Part shown: one piece after another, positions 27,756 to 35,366 of the stretch
Numbering within the stretch: position 1 is the stretch's first letter
Layout: each line of letters begins with the position of its first letter
NCBI GenBank assembly: GCA_020161435.1
Contig: JAIUNV010000002.1
Span: 372,001 to 436,000, forward strand
Origin: Bacteroidota bacterium
GTDB lineage: Bacteria; Bacteroidota; Bacteroidia; Chitinophagales; Chitinophagaceae
Direction of reading: 5' to 3'
DNA length: 64,000 nucleotides
Notes under the pieces: generated by a model
Databases searched by the model: none
The model's input: only the letters and a program-made list of their open reading frames with translations
Told to the model about the DNA's origin: nothing
Translations under genes and position numbers: made by a program

Positions 27756-28961
27756 ATGATTAAGACTTCCGCTTTTGCCAGCCTGGCATTGGTTTTTGCA
27801 ATGGCATGTACCGCCCAGCCCAAGCCAGCAGCCCCCGGCGCACCGGTAGAAACCGGCAAAGCCAACAGCAACTACAAACCTGCATTTGAAGGCCAAACCC
27901 GTGGCCCCGGCATGACCTCCGCCACTGCTTACGAAGCCGTGAAACTGGCCGAAGGACTCGGCCGCCCCTGGGCCGTGGTGCCCCTGCCCGATGGCCGCTT
28001 GTTGCTCACCATCAAATCGGGCTACATGGAAATTCGCGGTACGGATGGTCAGCTGCAACATAAGATCACCGGTCTGCCCGCCGTAGCCGATCGTGGTCAG
28101 GGTGGCCTGCTAGATGTAGTGCCCGATCCTGATTTCGCCAGCAACAAAACCCTTTACTGGGCATACAGCGAGCAGCAGGGCGACTCCAACCTCACGGCCG
28201 TGGCAAAAGGCCAGTTGGCCTCCGATGAAAACAGTATTCAAAACATCAGCGTTATTTTTCGGGCTACGCCCAAACTCAAAAGCAGCCTGCACTTTGGCTC
28301 TCGCCTGCTGTTTAGCAAAGAAGGTTATTTGTTTGTAACTACCGGCGAACGCAGCAACCTCGATGGCCGCAAACAATCGCAGTGGCTCAACAGTGGTTTG
28401 GGTAAAGTATTTCGCATCACCAAAGAAGGCAAACCCGCTCCCGGCAATCCCTTTATCGGTAAGGCCGATGTAATGCCCGAAATATGGAGCTATGGCCACC
28501 GCAACCCGCAAAGCCTCGACATGCACCCTGTAACCGGCGAATTGTGGGAAGCCGAATTTGGCCCCCGTGGTGGCGATGAACTCAACCTCATTAAGCCCGG
28601 CAAAAACTATGGCTGGCCCATTATTACCTACGGTATTGAATACGGTGGCCCAGCCATTGGCGACGCCATTCAGCAAAAAGATGGCATGGAGCAACCCGTG
28701 TATTATTGGGACCCCGTGATATCGCCCAGTGGCATGACTTTTTACAAAGGCAATACCATACCTGAGTGGGAAAACAACCTCATTATTGCCTGCCTGAGCG
28801 GCATGCACCTCAACCGCCTGAAACTGGAAAATGGTCGTGTGGCTGGTGAAGAACGTTTACTCTCTAACCTGAATGAACGCTTTCGTGATGTGGCTTACCT
28901 CGATGGTAAGTTGTACACGGTTACCGACTCGGGCAAGTTGTATGTGGTAAAAAAGAAATAA
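27756..28961 (+). CDS. PQQ-dependent sugar dehydrogenase-like lipoprotein
   Basis: Predicted lipoprotein (401 aa) of the glucose/sorbosone dehydrogenase (GSDH) beta-propeller family, which oxidises sugars outside the cytoplasm with pyrroloquinoline quinone. Signal with lipobox VFAMAC. Propeller motifs: GRPWAVVPLPDGRLL, VADRGQGGLLDVVPDP, LHFGSRLLFSKEGYL, TTGERSN, SYGHRNPQSLDMHP, EFGPRGGDELN and KNYGWP, the same order as in Asd/YliI-type enzymes. The ATG at 27756 was preferred to one 42 bases upstream because it begins the signal peptide. A TACCTTTA box lies at 27724-27731. Several Bacteroidota homologues occur without PQQ synthesis genes, so the cofactor supply is unknown. Confidence 0.9.
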   Translation: MIKTSAFASLALVFAMACTAQPKPAAPGAPVETGKANSNYKPAFEGQTRGPGMTSATAYEAVKLAEGLGRPWAVVPLPDGRLLLTIKSGYMEIRGTDGQLQHKITGLPAVADRGQGGLLDVVPDPDFASNKTLYWAYSEQQGDSNLTAVAKGQLASDENSIQNISVIFRATPKLKSSLHFGSRLLFSKEGYLFVTTGERSNLDGRKQSQWLNSGLGKVFRITKEGKPAPGNPFIGKADVMPEIWSYGHRNPQSLDMHPVTGELWEAEFGPRGGDELNLIKPGKNYGWPIITYGIEYGGPAIGDAIQQKDGMEQPVYYWDPVISPSGMTFYKGNTIPEWENNLIIACLSGMHLNRLKLENGRVAGEERLLSNLNERFRDVAYLDGKLYTVTDSGKLYVVKKK

Positions 28962-28982
28962 CGCTTGTGCAGTTGCGCAGCA

Positions 28983-29014
28983 TAAAAAAGGGAGCCGTTT
29001 GGTTCCCTTTTTTT
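28983..29014. terminator. Bidirectional terminator
   Basis: AAAAAAGGGAGCC, GTTT, GGTTCCCTTTTTTT: a 7-base stem with one wobble and runs of A and T on either side. It can serve the PQQ-dehydrogenase gene on plus and the small membrane protein on minus. Confidence 0.82.
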
Positions 29015-29019
29015 ATTCG

Positions 29020-29271
29020 TTATCGCTTTCTGTTGTTCAACTCATCATCAATAGGTCTGAGTTGCGAAGCATTGAAAAGTAAAGCTGGCAAAAGGGCGAA
29101 GAGGGCAACAAAACTGGAAGAAAACAACCGCTCCACCACCGACAGGTACAACACCGAAGCCAAGATGGCCAACGCAAAAGCAATGCAAACACCAAGCATG
29201 GTTTTGTGCAATTGCTTCTTTTTGAGCAAGGCTTGTGTAGTGAGTTGCGAAAAGTCCTGATGCGTTGTCAT
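29020..29271 (-). CDS. Hypothetical small membrane protein, 83 aa
   Basis: Not recognised. The basic N-terminus (ALLKKKQLHKT) precedes two closely spaced hydrophobic helices: about residues 26-45, MLGVCIAFALAILASVLYLS, and about 51-67, SSFVALFALLPALLFNAS. A charged tail follows, IDDELNNRKR. This is the layout of a small two-helix inner membrane hairpin protein. An in-frame ATG further upstream (29340) would add 23 residues with no membrane or signal character, so the start at 29271 was preferred. It is convergent with the PQQ-dehydrogenase gene through a shared terminator. Confidence 0.6.
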   Translation of the reverse strand: MTTHQDFSQLTTQALLKKKQLHKTMLGVCIAFALAILASVLYLSVVERLFSSSFVALFALLPALLFNASQLRPIDDELNNRKR

Positions 29272-29438
29272 GACTGAAGTATTGAGCAGTGAAAACGGGT
29301 GTGTGATTTGTGGTAAAACTAATCTGGGATAGCATTTCATAACAGGTCTTTGGGCTAAATGGTTCTAAAACATGTCGGATTTGTACCACCAACTGGCTAA
29401 GCGGTTGTTGCATTTTAGCGGTATCAAATCCATCCGTC

Positions 29439-29996
29439 ATGAAACGCAAACAATTTTTACTCAACAGCCTGCTGGCCGTGCCGGCATTGGCCCTTGCCAA
29501 AACGGGCACCACAGAAAACCCGCCTGCTTCCAACCCCAAACCCTTTGTTGTACGCAGCGGCCAATCGAGGTTTGGCGATGTGGTGAAGTTTTTGGGCGTT
29601 CACCCTAACGATTTAAAAATCAGCAGCAAAGACACCGGCGGCCAGCTCAGCATGTTCGACTACACAGGCCTGGGCAAAGTAGGCCCCATGCTACACATTC
29701 ACTTTAGGCAAGATGAAATTTTTACCGTAATTGAAGGTGAATACCGATTTGTGGTGGGCAGCGAAACGCATGTACTCGGCCCCGGCCAAACCATTTTTCT
29801 GCCCCGTGGCATTCCGCATACCTGGATACAACTGAGCGACAAAGGCCGCCTCATTTACCTGCTGCAACCAGCCGGCAAAATGGAAGAGTTTTTCCAAATC
29901 ATGAACAAGATGACTACCCGCCCCACGCCCGAAGAAATGGACCGCATACATGCCGAACACGACATGAAAGTGGTTGGCCCACCCCTCACTTTGTAA
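29439..29996 (+). CDS. Exported cupin-domain protein
   Basis: 185 aa with an N-terminal signal (MKRKQFLLNSLLAVPALALA) followed by a single cupin barrel. Metal-binding positions appear as HIHFRQDEIFTVIEGEYRF (His, His, Glu) in cupin motif 1 and PRGIPHTW (His) in motif 2. A helical tail follows with a conserved-looking TRPTPEEMDRIHAEHDM. The family includes quercetin dioxygenase-like and sugar-binding cupins, so the substrate cannot be told. It sits just upstream of an AraC-type regulator on the same strand (77-base gap), which may respond to a related ligand. Confidence 0.83.
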   Translation: MKRKQFLLNSLLAVPALALAKTGTTENPPASNPKPFVVRSGQSRFGDVVKFLGVHPNDLKISSKDTGGQLSMFDYTGLGKVGPMLHIHFRQDEIFTVIEGEYRFVVGSETHVLGPGQTIFLPRGIPHTWIQLSDKGRLIYLLQPAGKMEEFFQIMNKMTTRPTPEEMDRIHAEHDMKVVGPPLTL

Positions 29997-30073
29997 CACG
30001 CTTACCCTGATGGTTTGGCAGTTGGCTGCATAATTTTCATATCAGCTTTCTGCCAAACTTTTTATCTTCCTCA

Positions 30074-30940
30074 TTGCATCCATCGCCCTTGCTACTGAAA
30101 GATTTTATACCTGCCCCCGATGTGCAACAGTTTGTACAACTGTACCGCATAGTACACCTCCGTTTTGAGGCCGGGCACCCCATACCACCAAAGGCTTACC
30201 CACCCCGCCCCGAGCATTGCCTCGCCTTTTATCCATTCGATACAGAAACCGTATTGTTCGATCAGCAGGGCACCATGCAGCAACATTTGCCCGTGGTGCT
30301 CTATGGCCAGCTTTCTGAAGTAACGCACCGCATCATCGGGCACAACTTCCTTGTATTTCAGATTATCTTTTACCCCGGTGCCTTGTACAACCTCACGGGT
30401 ATGCCTGCCTCCGAAATTTGCAATCAATACCTGTCGGCACAGCATTTTTTTTCCATCGATGTATTGCAGGTGAATGAACAACTGCGGGAAGCAGACTGCT
30501 ACGCCAGTATGCTGGATATCGCCAACGATTTTGTTCGCCAGCTCATACGCCGGCAGCGGCGCAGTTTGCTACCGGTAGACGATGCCTGCCGCTGGCTACT
30601 CCAGCAAAACGGTTTGGTATCGGTAGATGCCTTGGCCAAAGCAGCCTGCCTCAGCAGCCGACAACTGGAAAGGTGTTTTGCCGAACGCACCGGCATCAAT
30701 CCAAAAACGTACGAACGAATCATTCGCTTTGATAAAGCATTCCGGCTACGCAACAGCAAGCCGCAATACAGCTGGTTGCGCATTGCGCTGGAAAGTCATT
30801 TTCACGACTACCAGCATTTGGCCAAAGCCTACAAAACTTTTACAGGATTATCACCCAACGCCTTTCACGCCATTGAAAACAATGCGCCAGAAAGGCAATT
30901 TGGTTTGAGTGAAGGGTTCTACCAAAACTCGCTGGCCTGA
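30074..30940 (+). CDS. AraC-family transcriptional regulator (TTG start)
   Basis: 288 aa. The N-terminal ligand-binding region is of the kind common in Bacteroidota AraC regulators (PAPDVQQFVQLYRIVH, QIIFYPGALYNLTGM). The C-terminal double helix-turn-helix has VDALAKAACLSSRQLERCF, GINPKTYERIIRFDKAF and DYQHLAKAYKTFTGLSP, the usual second HTH. The only plausible start upstream of the conserved region is TTG at 30074; the first in-frame ATG would remove about 75 residues. DNA binding is expected; the regulated genes are unknown, with the upstream cupin gene the nearest candidate. Confidence 0.83.
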   Translation: MHPSPLLLKDFIPAPDVQQFVQLYRIVHLRFEAGHPIPPKAYPPRPEHCLAFYPFDTETVLFDQQGTMQQHLPVVLYGQLSEVTHRIIGHNFLVFQIIFYPGALYNLTGMPASEICNQYLSAQHFFSIDVLQVNEQLREADCYASMLDIANDFVRQLIRRQRRSLLPVDDACRWLLQQNGLVSVDALAKAACLSSRQLERCFAERTGINPKTYERIIRFDKAFRLRNSKPQYSWLRIALESHFHDYQHLAKAYKTFTGLSPNAFHAIENNAPERQFGLSEGFYQNSLA

Positions 30941-31043
30941 GCCAGACAGCGTATTCCCTAACAATTATCCATTGTAAAATTGGCCGCTGCCAACGGGCGT
31001 ACATTTTAGCTACATTGCGGCCCTATCTATTAACTGCCCGCAC

Positions 31044-31751
31044 ATGAGCATACACATAACCGCCCCCGAAGGAAGCATTGCTCCCGTAGTACTGATGCCC
31101 GGCGATCCGCTGAGGGCCAAACTCATAGCCACCGAATTTTTAACCGATGCTGCACTGGTAAGCAGCACCCGCAACATATTTTACTTCACCGGTTTGTACA
31201 AAGGCCAGCGCATCAGCGTAGGTGCCAGCGGCATGGGTTGCCCCTCTATCGGTATTTACAGTTATGAACTGTATAGCAATTACGATGTGCAACACATCAT
31301 TCGCATTGGCACCTGTGGTGCATACCACAACAACCTGCAGTTGTTCGATATCATCAACGTGAACAAAGCGGCTAGCGAAAGCACATTTGCCAAAGAAGCA
31401 TGGGGCTATGCAGAAGAAGTGATGCTGCCGCAAGGCAACGCATATACAGTCATTAATGAAACAGCTGCTGCACGTCAGCAAGCTGTGCACGATACGGCCG
31501 TACATACCAGCGATTATTTTTACCGGGCCAACCCAGAACTGCCCGCAATTGCAGCAGCACACAAGTGTGAAGTGGTAGAAATGGAATCCTTTGCGCTGTT
31601 TGCCAATGCCCGCTATCTGGGCAAATCGGCCGCCTGTCTGCTCACTGTGTCCGACATTATTCCAACGCAGCAAAAAATATCGCCCAACCAACGGGAGCAA
31701 TCGCTGTTGCCCATGATTGAGCTGGCGCTGGAAGCAGGTATAAGGTTATAA
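31044..31751 (+). CDS. deoD: Purine-nucleoside phosphorylase
   Basis: Phosphorolysis of purine (deoxy)nucleosides to base and (deoxy)ribose-1-phosphate, cytoplasmic, salvage pathway. The 235 aa match the hexameric DeoD family. Visible motifs: MPGDPLRAK (phosphate site), GASGMGCPSIGIYSYEL, IRIGTCGAY, VEMESFALF (ribose/Met-Glu site) and TVSDIIPT. Asp204 and Arg217 fall at the same residue numbers as the catalytic pair of the E. coli enzyme. The residues between them differ (IIPTQQKI instead of HIRTHEQT), which is normal variation. Monocistronic; the sequence turns AT-rich immediately downstream. Confidence 0.94.
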   Translation: MSIHITAPEGSIAPVVLMPGDPLRAKLIATEFLTDAALVSSTRNIFYFTGLYKGQRISVGASGMGCPSIGIYSYELYSNYDVQHIIRIGTCGAYHNNLQLFDIINVNKAASESTFAKEAWGYAEEVMLPQGNAYTVINETAAARQQAVHDTAVHTSDYFYRANPELPAIAAAHKCEVVEMESFALFANARYLGKSAACLLTVSDIIPTQQKISPNQREQSLLPMIELALEAGIRL

Positions 31752-31988
31752 GAATTCAACTGTTGTGCTGTTTAGAGATGTACTATTTAGCCAACTATTG
31801 CAACAATTGAAAAGGCTTAAGACAATGTGGATTGCCTTAAAAAAAAGATTGGTTATCAATGCGGAAAATGTGGCGAGTGTCGTCTATTTTTGAGTTATGT
31901 GCAACCCTAGCGACAACCTCATAACTTAAAGCTAACTAAGTAATAAAACTTAACTTTATACCACTAAAGACAAATAAACACTAGACAA

Positions 31989-32474
31989 ATGGACCGTTAC
32001 AGAGAAATAGAAGTTAAACTTGCCGAAAAGCATGGCGCCGTTGCCAAAGGAACTAGAAAATCAATAGGTGACTTCTTGTTAAATAATGATCCACAGAAAC
32101 CTGTTAATGTTAAAAGTACCAATTTGGCTAATAATAACTATTCGCCGAACATTATATCAGCCATGAGATTAATCAAATGGCTAAAACAAGATGGGAATGA
32201 GCTATATTTTATCTTCGTAGATTACAACGTAACTAAAGCTGGACTTGAAATCGTCAAAGATTCTGGCATAGTGGCTGTTCATAATATAAGTTGGAATTGC
32301 TTAACTATCGAAGCTCAAGGTTGGGGAGTCATACAAATGTGTAAGCCTTTAGAAGTAGATTTGAAGCAGGATTTAAAAGGGTTCTTAAAAGGGATGAAAA
32401 ACGCCTATGAAATTTACATGCGTAAAGAGGCGAAGAAGGTAGAAATTATAAAGGAAATGATAAAAGATTTTTAA
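31989..32474 (+). CDS. Putative restriction endonuclease of an R-M pair
   Basis: 161 aa, unrecognised by strong motif. It lies 44 bases before a DNA methyltransferase on the same strand, in AT-rich DNA unlike the flanks, which suggests the restriction half of an R-M system. The segment GD-x11-NVKSTN (Asp28, Asn40-Val-Lys42) followed by a hydrophobic strand (ELYFIFVDYNV) resembles a PD-(D/E)XK nuclease core in which the second acidic residue would be Asn. That is unusual and may mean another acid is used. The C-terminus is Lys-rich. No signal or membrane segment is present. Alternatively it could be a specificity or accessory protein. Probably acquired horizontally. Confidence 0.5.
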   Translation: MDRYREIEVKLAEKHGAVAKGTRKSIGDFLLNNDPQKPVNVKSTNLANNNYSPNIISAMRLIKWLKQDGNELYFIFVDYNVTKAGLEIVKDSGIVAVHNISWNCLTIEAQGWGVIQMCKPLEVDLKQDLKGFLKGMKNAYEIYMRKEAKKVEIIKEMIKDF

Positions 32475-32518
32475 CTTCATGTACTCAAACATTGTAGATA
32501 TAATAAACTAAAAAAGTG

Positions 32519-34336
32519 ATGAAAGTATTTGAGGCAAATATTTCAATTCAGGTTTCGAATTTCTTTCGCACCAAATTGAATAGGACAACTACACTGTCAA
32601 CAGCCAATCAAAAAATGTTTGATGCCTGCGGCATCAAACATTTTTTTGAGTCTGAGGAAGAGTTTGAAGCATTGAAAGAAGCAATTTACTTTAGTGAAAA
32701 TTTAGTCGAAGAACCCGACAGAGCCGAATATGGTGACTTTCAAACTAATTTTGATTTAGCAACTAAAGTTTCTAATTTTTTAAAACAAGGCTTATCCAAT
32801 CCAAAAATTATTGTTGAGCCAACTTGCGGAAAAGGAAATTTTATTGTTGCGTGTCTAAGCACTTTTAAAGAAATTAAAAAAATATTCGGAGTCGAAATCT
32901 ATAAGCCTTATGTGTGGGAAACTAAGTTTAATATTATTGAATTCTTTATTAAAAATCCTAAAACTAGAAAACCTGAAATCGAAATCAATCATTTCAATGT
33001 TTTTGATTTCGATTTCAGCAAAATATCTAAGGAACATTCCTTAGAAGAAATTTTAGTTATTGGAAACCCGCCGTGGGTTACAAATTCTAAACTTAGCAGT
33101 TTATCATCAGGCAACCTGCCAACAAAATCTAACTTTAAAAAACACAGTGGTCTAGATGCAATGACAGGTAAAGGGAACTTTGACATTAGCGAGTATATAA
33201 CACTTATGATGTTTGATGCCTTCCAAAATTCTAAAGGACACTTTGCATTCCTTGTAAAAAACTCTGTAATAAAAAATGTTGTGTACGACCAACGGCAACG
33301 TAATTATAAAATTGCCGATCTACAAAAACTAACAATAGACAGCAAAAAAGAATTCAATGTATCAGTTGAAGCATCTTTACTGTACTGCAAACTTAACCAA
33401 ACCGCTGAATTCGAATGTGAGGAATTTGATTTTTATAACCCTTTAAAATTAGTTAACCGATTTGGATGGGTTAATGAAAAATTTGTTTCCAGCATTGAAC
33501 TTTATAAACTCAGCAACGACATTGACGGAGTTTCTCCTTTCATGTGGCGGCAAGGAATTAAGCATGACTGTTCTTCAATTATGGAGTTTGACAGAGAGAA
33601 CGGACATTTTATAAATGGACTTCAACACAAAGTTAATTTAGAGGAAGATTTAGTTTACGGTTTATTGAAAAGCTCAGATCTCAAAGAAACCGTAATCGAC
33701 AAGACTAGAAAATTTACAATCATCACTCAGAAAAAAGTTGGGCAAGACACCTCTTTTATCAAAAAAGAATTTCCTAAAACTTTTACCTACCTATACAAGA
33801 ACAAGAGCCAATTCGATTTACGCAAATCGAGTATTTATAACAATAAGCCCGATTATTCAATTTTTGGAATTGGTGATTATTCTTTTACTCCCTTTAAGGT
33901 TGCGATTTCAGGCTTATACAAAAACTACTCTTTCAATTTAGTTTTGCCTCAAAATGACAAACCAATAATGCTTGACGACACTTGTTATTTGTTGGGCTTT
34001 GACAATTTGGAATTTGCTGCTTATACTCTTATTCTTTTAAACTCTGAAAAATCAAAAGAACTTTTACAAGCTATTACTTTCTCTGATGCAAAACGAACTT
34101 TCACAAAAGACATTCTAATGCGAATTGACCTTTTAAAACTTGCTTTGCAATTTCCAGAGCGAACAATGCAGAGCGAACTTAACAAAATCAACAAGCAATT
34201 CAAATTGAATATTAAACTTGATAAGTTCAACGAATTCATTAAAGCAATGAAGCCAGTTAATTCACAACAGTTGACCCTTCTAGAACCAGAAGTAAAATAT
34301 AAAAAACAAAGAAAGCAAATTTTAATACCTGCATAA
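32519..34336 (+). CDS. N6-adenine-type DNA methyltransferase
   Basis: 605-aa class I S-adenosylmethionine-dependent DNA methyltransferase. Motif I reads VEPTCGKGNF (SAM binding), the acidic residue follows in KIFGVEIYKPY, and motif IV reads GNPPWV, the NPPW form typical of N6-adenine enzymes. Conserved-looking LPTKSNFKKHSGLDAMTGKG comes directly after. The C-terminal 300 residues presumably contain target recognition. GTG at 32516 immediately precedes the chosen ATG. Codons 31-43 contain a perfect 17-base hairpin followed by seven T (32610-32647). The gene is much more AT-rich than its surroundings and follows the putative endonuclease. It could also be an orphan methylase or a type IIG-like enzyme without the nuclease part. 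Confidence 0.82.
   Translation: MKVFEANISIQVSNFFRTKLNRTTTLSTANQKMFDACGIKHFFESEEEFEALKEAIYFSENLVEEPDRAEYGDFQTNFDLATKVSNFLKQGLSNPKIIVEPTCGKGNFIVACLSTFKEIKKIFGVEIYKPYVWETKFNIIEFFIKNPKTRKPEIEINHFNVFDFDFSKISKEHSLEEILVIGNPPWVTNSKLSSLSSGNLPTKSNFKKHSGLDAMTGKGNFDISEYITLMMFDAFQNSKGHFAFLVKNSVIKNVVYDQRQRNYKIADLQKLTIDSKKEFNVSVEASLLYCKLNQTAEFECEEFDFYNPLKLVNRFGWVNEKFVSSIELYKLSNDIDGVSPFMWRQGIKHDCSSIMEFDRENGHFINGLQHKVNLEEDLVYGLLKSSDLKETVIDKTRKFTIITQKKVGQDTSFIKKEFPKTFTYLYKNKSQFDLRKSSIYNNKPDYSIFGIGDYSFTPFKVAISGLYKNYSFNLVLPQNDKPIMLDDTCYLLGFDNLEFAAYTLILLNSEKSKELLQAITFSDAKRTFTKDILMRIDLLKLALQFPERTMQSELNKINKQFKLNIKLDKFNEFIKAMKPVNSQQLTLLEPEVKYKKQRKQILIPA
32610..32647 (+). terminator. Terminator-like hairpin inside the methyltransferase coding sequence
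   Basis: AAAAAATGTTTGATGCC, loop TGC, then its exact reverse complement, ending in a run of seven T (32641-32647). It has the form of an intrinsic terminator about 90 bases after the methyltransferase start. Function as an attenuator is inferred. Confidence 0.5.
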
Positions 34337-34372
34337 CATAGGCTGACACAACTTCAACTTAACCGGGCTGCA

Positions 34373-34566
34373 CATAACAAAAGGTTTGCCGCAAGGCTGG
34401 CGGACGGAATAACAATCGGCAGTTGTACTACTATCAGCTAATATCGGGCTTGACCTAATTCTATTTGGCTTTTAGTTATTAAATTCATCATCAGTTTTTC
34501 AATCGGCTTCAGTTGCCGGGCTGACACAGCAACAATTCCAGCCCTGCGGCAAGCCTCGAACGTTAG
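34373..34566. repeat. Long inverted repeat resembling a cassette recombination (attC-like) site
   Basis: Arms GGTTTGCCGCAAGGCTGG (34383-34400) and CCAGCCCTGCGGCAAGCC (34538-34555) are complementary at 16 of 18 bases. Each arm is flanked on the outside, 4-6 bases away, by TAAC (left) and GTTA (right). This arrangement of imperfect palindromic arms ending in TAAC/GTTA resembles integron attC sites, although the 137-base centre is long and the core boxes are degenerate. Resemblance only; no integrase is seen. Confidence 0.4.
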
Positions 34567-34804
34567 CTTTTCATTTTTCCCATCAGTGTTTAGGCCACAT
34601 CTCCGGCCCAATGGCCGGGTTGGGGAAATGGCTTCCATGCTTATCCTGTTACTCCCGTCATTTCTGGCATAACATTTTCGTTTCTAGTATCAGCAGCTGC
34701 ATCGCTTTCGCTTTGGTCTTCCCGGCTCCGTTTCATCCGTTACCCCCAACGCTGCGGTCGGGGCATGTAGCTTCGTTTCTCAGCATGCCTTTACCCACCA
34801 ACAC

Positions 34805-34841
34805 AAAAAAAGCTGAAGGCGAAAACCTTCAGCTTTGTTGG
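34805..34841 (-). terminator. Terminator downstream of the ferredoxin gene
   Basis: On the minus strand: AAGCTGAAGG, loop TTTTCG, CCTTCAGCTT, then a T-run. Outer bases CCAACA/TGTTGG extend the stem. It lies about 115 bases past the ferredoxin stop. Confidence 0.75.
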
Positions 34842-34956
34842 CGGAACATATCACCCGCCGATGTACAGGGTTTTATCCCTTCTGTTGATGTACTAAAGTT
34901 ACTACCGCCCCGGGTGTAACCACAAGTATTTGCATCAAATTATTTTTGCACACAAC

Positions 34957-35304
34957 TTAGCTGTGCAAACGGTCTTTTTTCGCCATCAGTTCGTCTACTG
35001 CTTCTACATACGCTTCGTCGGGTACGCAGCAGTCTACAGGGCACACTGCAGCACACTGTGGCTCTTCGTGAAAACCCTGGCACTCGGTGCACTTGTTGGG
35101 TACAATGTAGTAAGTATCGGTGCTGATGGGTTCATTTTTCTGATTGGCATCCATGGTGCTACCATCGAGCAGGGTAAACGTACCGCTTACAGTAGTACCA
35201 TCGGCCAGTGCCCATTCCACACCGCCTTCGTAAATCGCATTGTTCGGACATTCAGGTTCGCAGGCACCACAGTTGATGCATTCTTCGGTTATTTTAATTG
35301 CCAT
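34957..35304 (-). CDS. Ferredoxin with two [4Fe-4S] motifs
   Basis: 115-aa cytoplasmic electron carrier. First cluster motif near the N-terminus: Cys9, Cys12, Cys15, Cys19-Pro (ECINCGACEPECP). The second motif lies after residue 70 (KCTECQGFHEEPQCAAVCPVD) with an enlarged spacing between its second and third cysteines. Between them is a 45-residue insert (VEWALADGTTVSG and following) that lengthens the protein relative to classic 60-80 aa ferredoxins, a form common in Bacteroidota and Chlorobi. It is divergent from a LuxC-type acyl-CoA reductase with only 62 bases between starts. The gene pair may be coregulated, although the reductase itself uses NAD(P)H. Confidence 0.9.
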   Translation of the reverse strand: MAIKITEECINCGACEPECPNNAIYEGGVEWALADGTTVSGTFTLLDGSTMDANQKNEPISTDTYYIVPNKCTECQGFHEEPQCAAVCPVDCCVPDEAYVEAVDELMAKKDRLHS

Positions 35305-35333
35305 GATGAGAACTGTTTAGTTTCGTTTCAAAT

Positions 35334-35341
35334 TAGTTTTG
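35334..35341 (+). promoter_or_regulatory. Candidate -7 box of the acyl-CoA reductase gene
   Basis: TAGTTTTG matches TAnnTTTG, 26 bases before the GTG start at 35367, within the divergent spacer shared with the ferredoxin gene. Confidence 0.45.
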
Positions 35342-35366
35342 TCCCTTCAAAAATAACGACCAATCC

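Larger units (their letters stand above)
34337..34956. other. Spacer with long inverted repeat and hairpins, no supported gene
   Basis: Between the methyltransferase and the ferredoxin gene. It contains the 18-base inverted arms at 34383-34400 and 34538-34555, a CCGGCC/GGCCGG hairpin (34603-34618), the ferredoxin terminator (34805-34841), and a further 115 bases with no recognised element. Open frames here cross the terminator and resemble no protein. Confidence 0.65.

Noticed and set aside
31752..31988. Promoter or small RNA upstream of the R-M genes
   Set aside because: Inverted bits such as GTTATG/CATAAC were seen, but no clean -33/-7 pair or terminator-bounded transcript could be supported.
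34611..34919. 102-residue plus-strand frame downstream of the R-M island
   Set aside because: It crosses the ferredoxin terminator, is rich in Pro and Ser with no pattern, and lies in a spacer.
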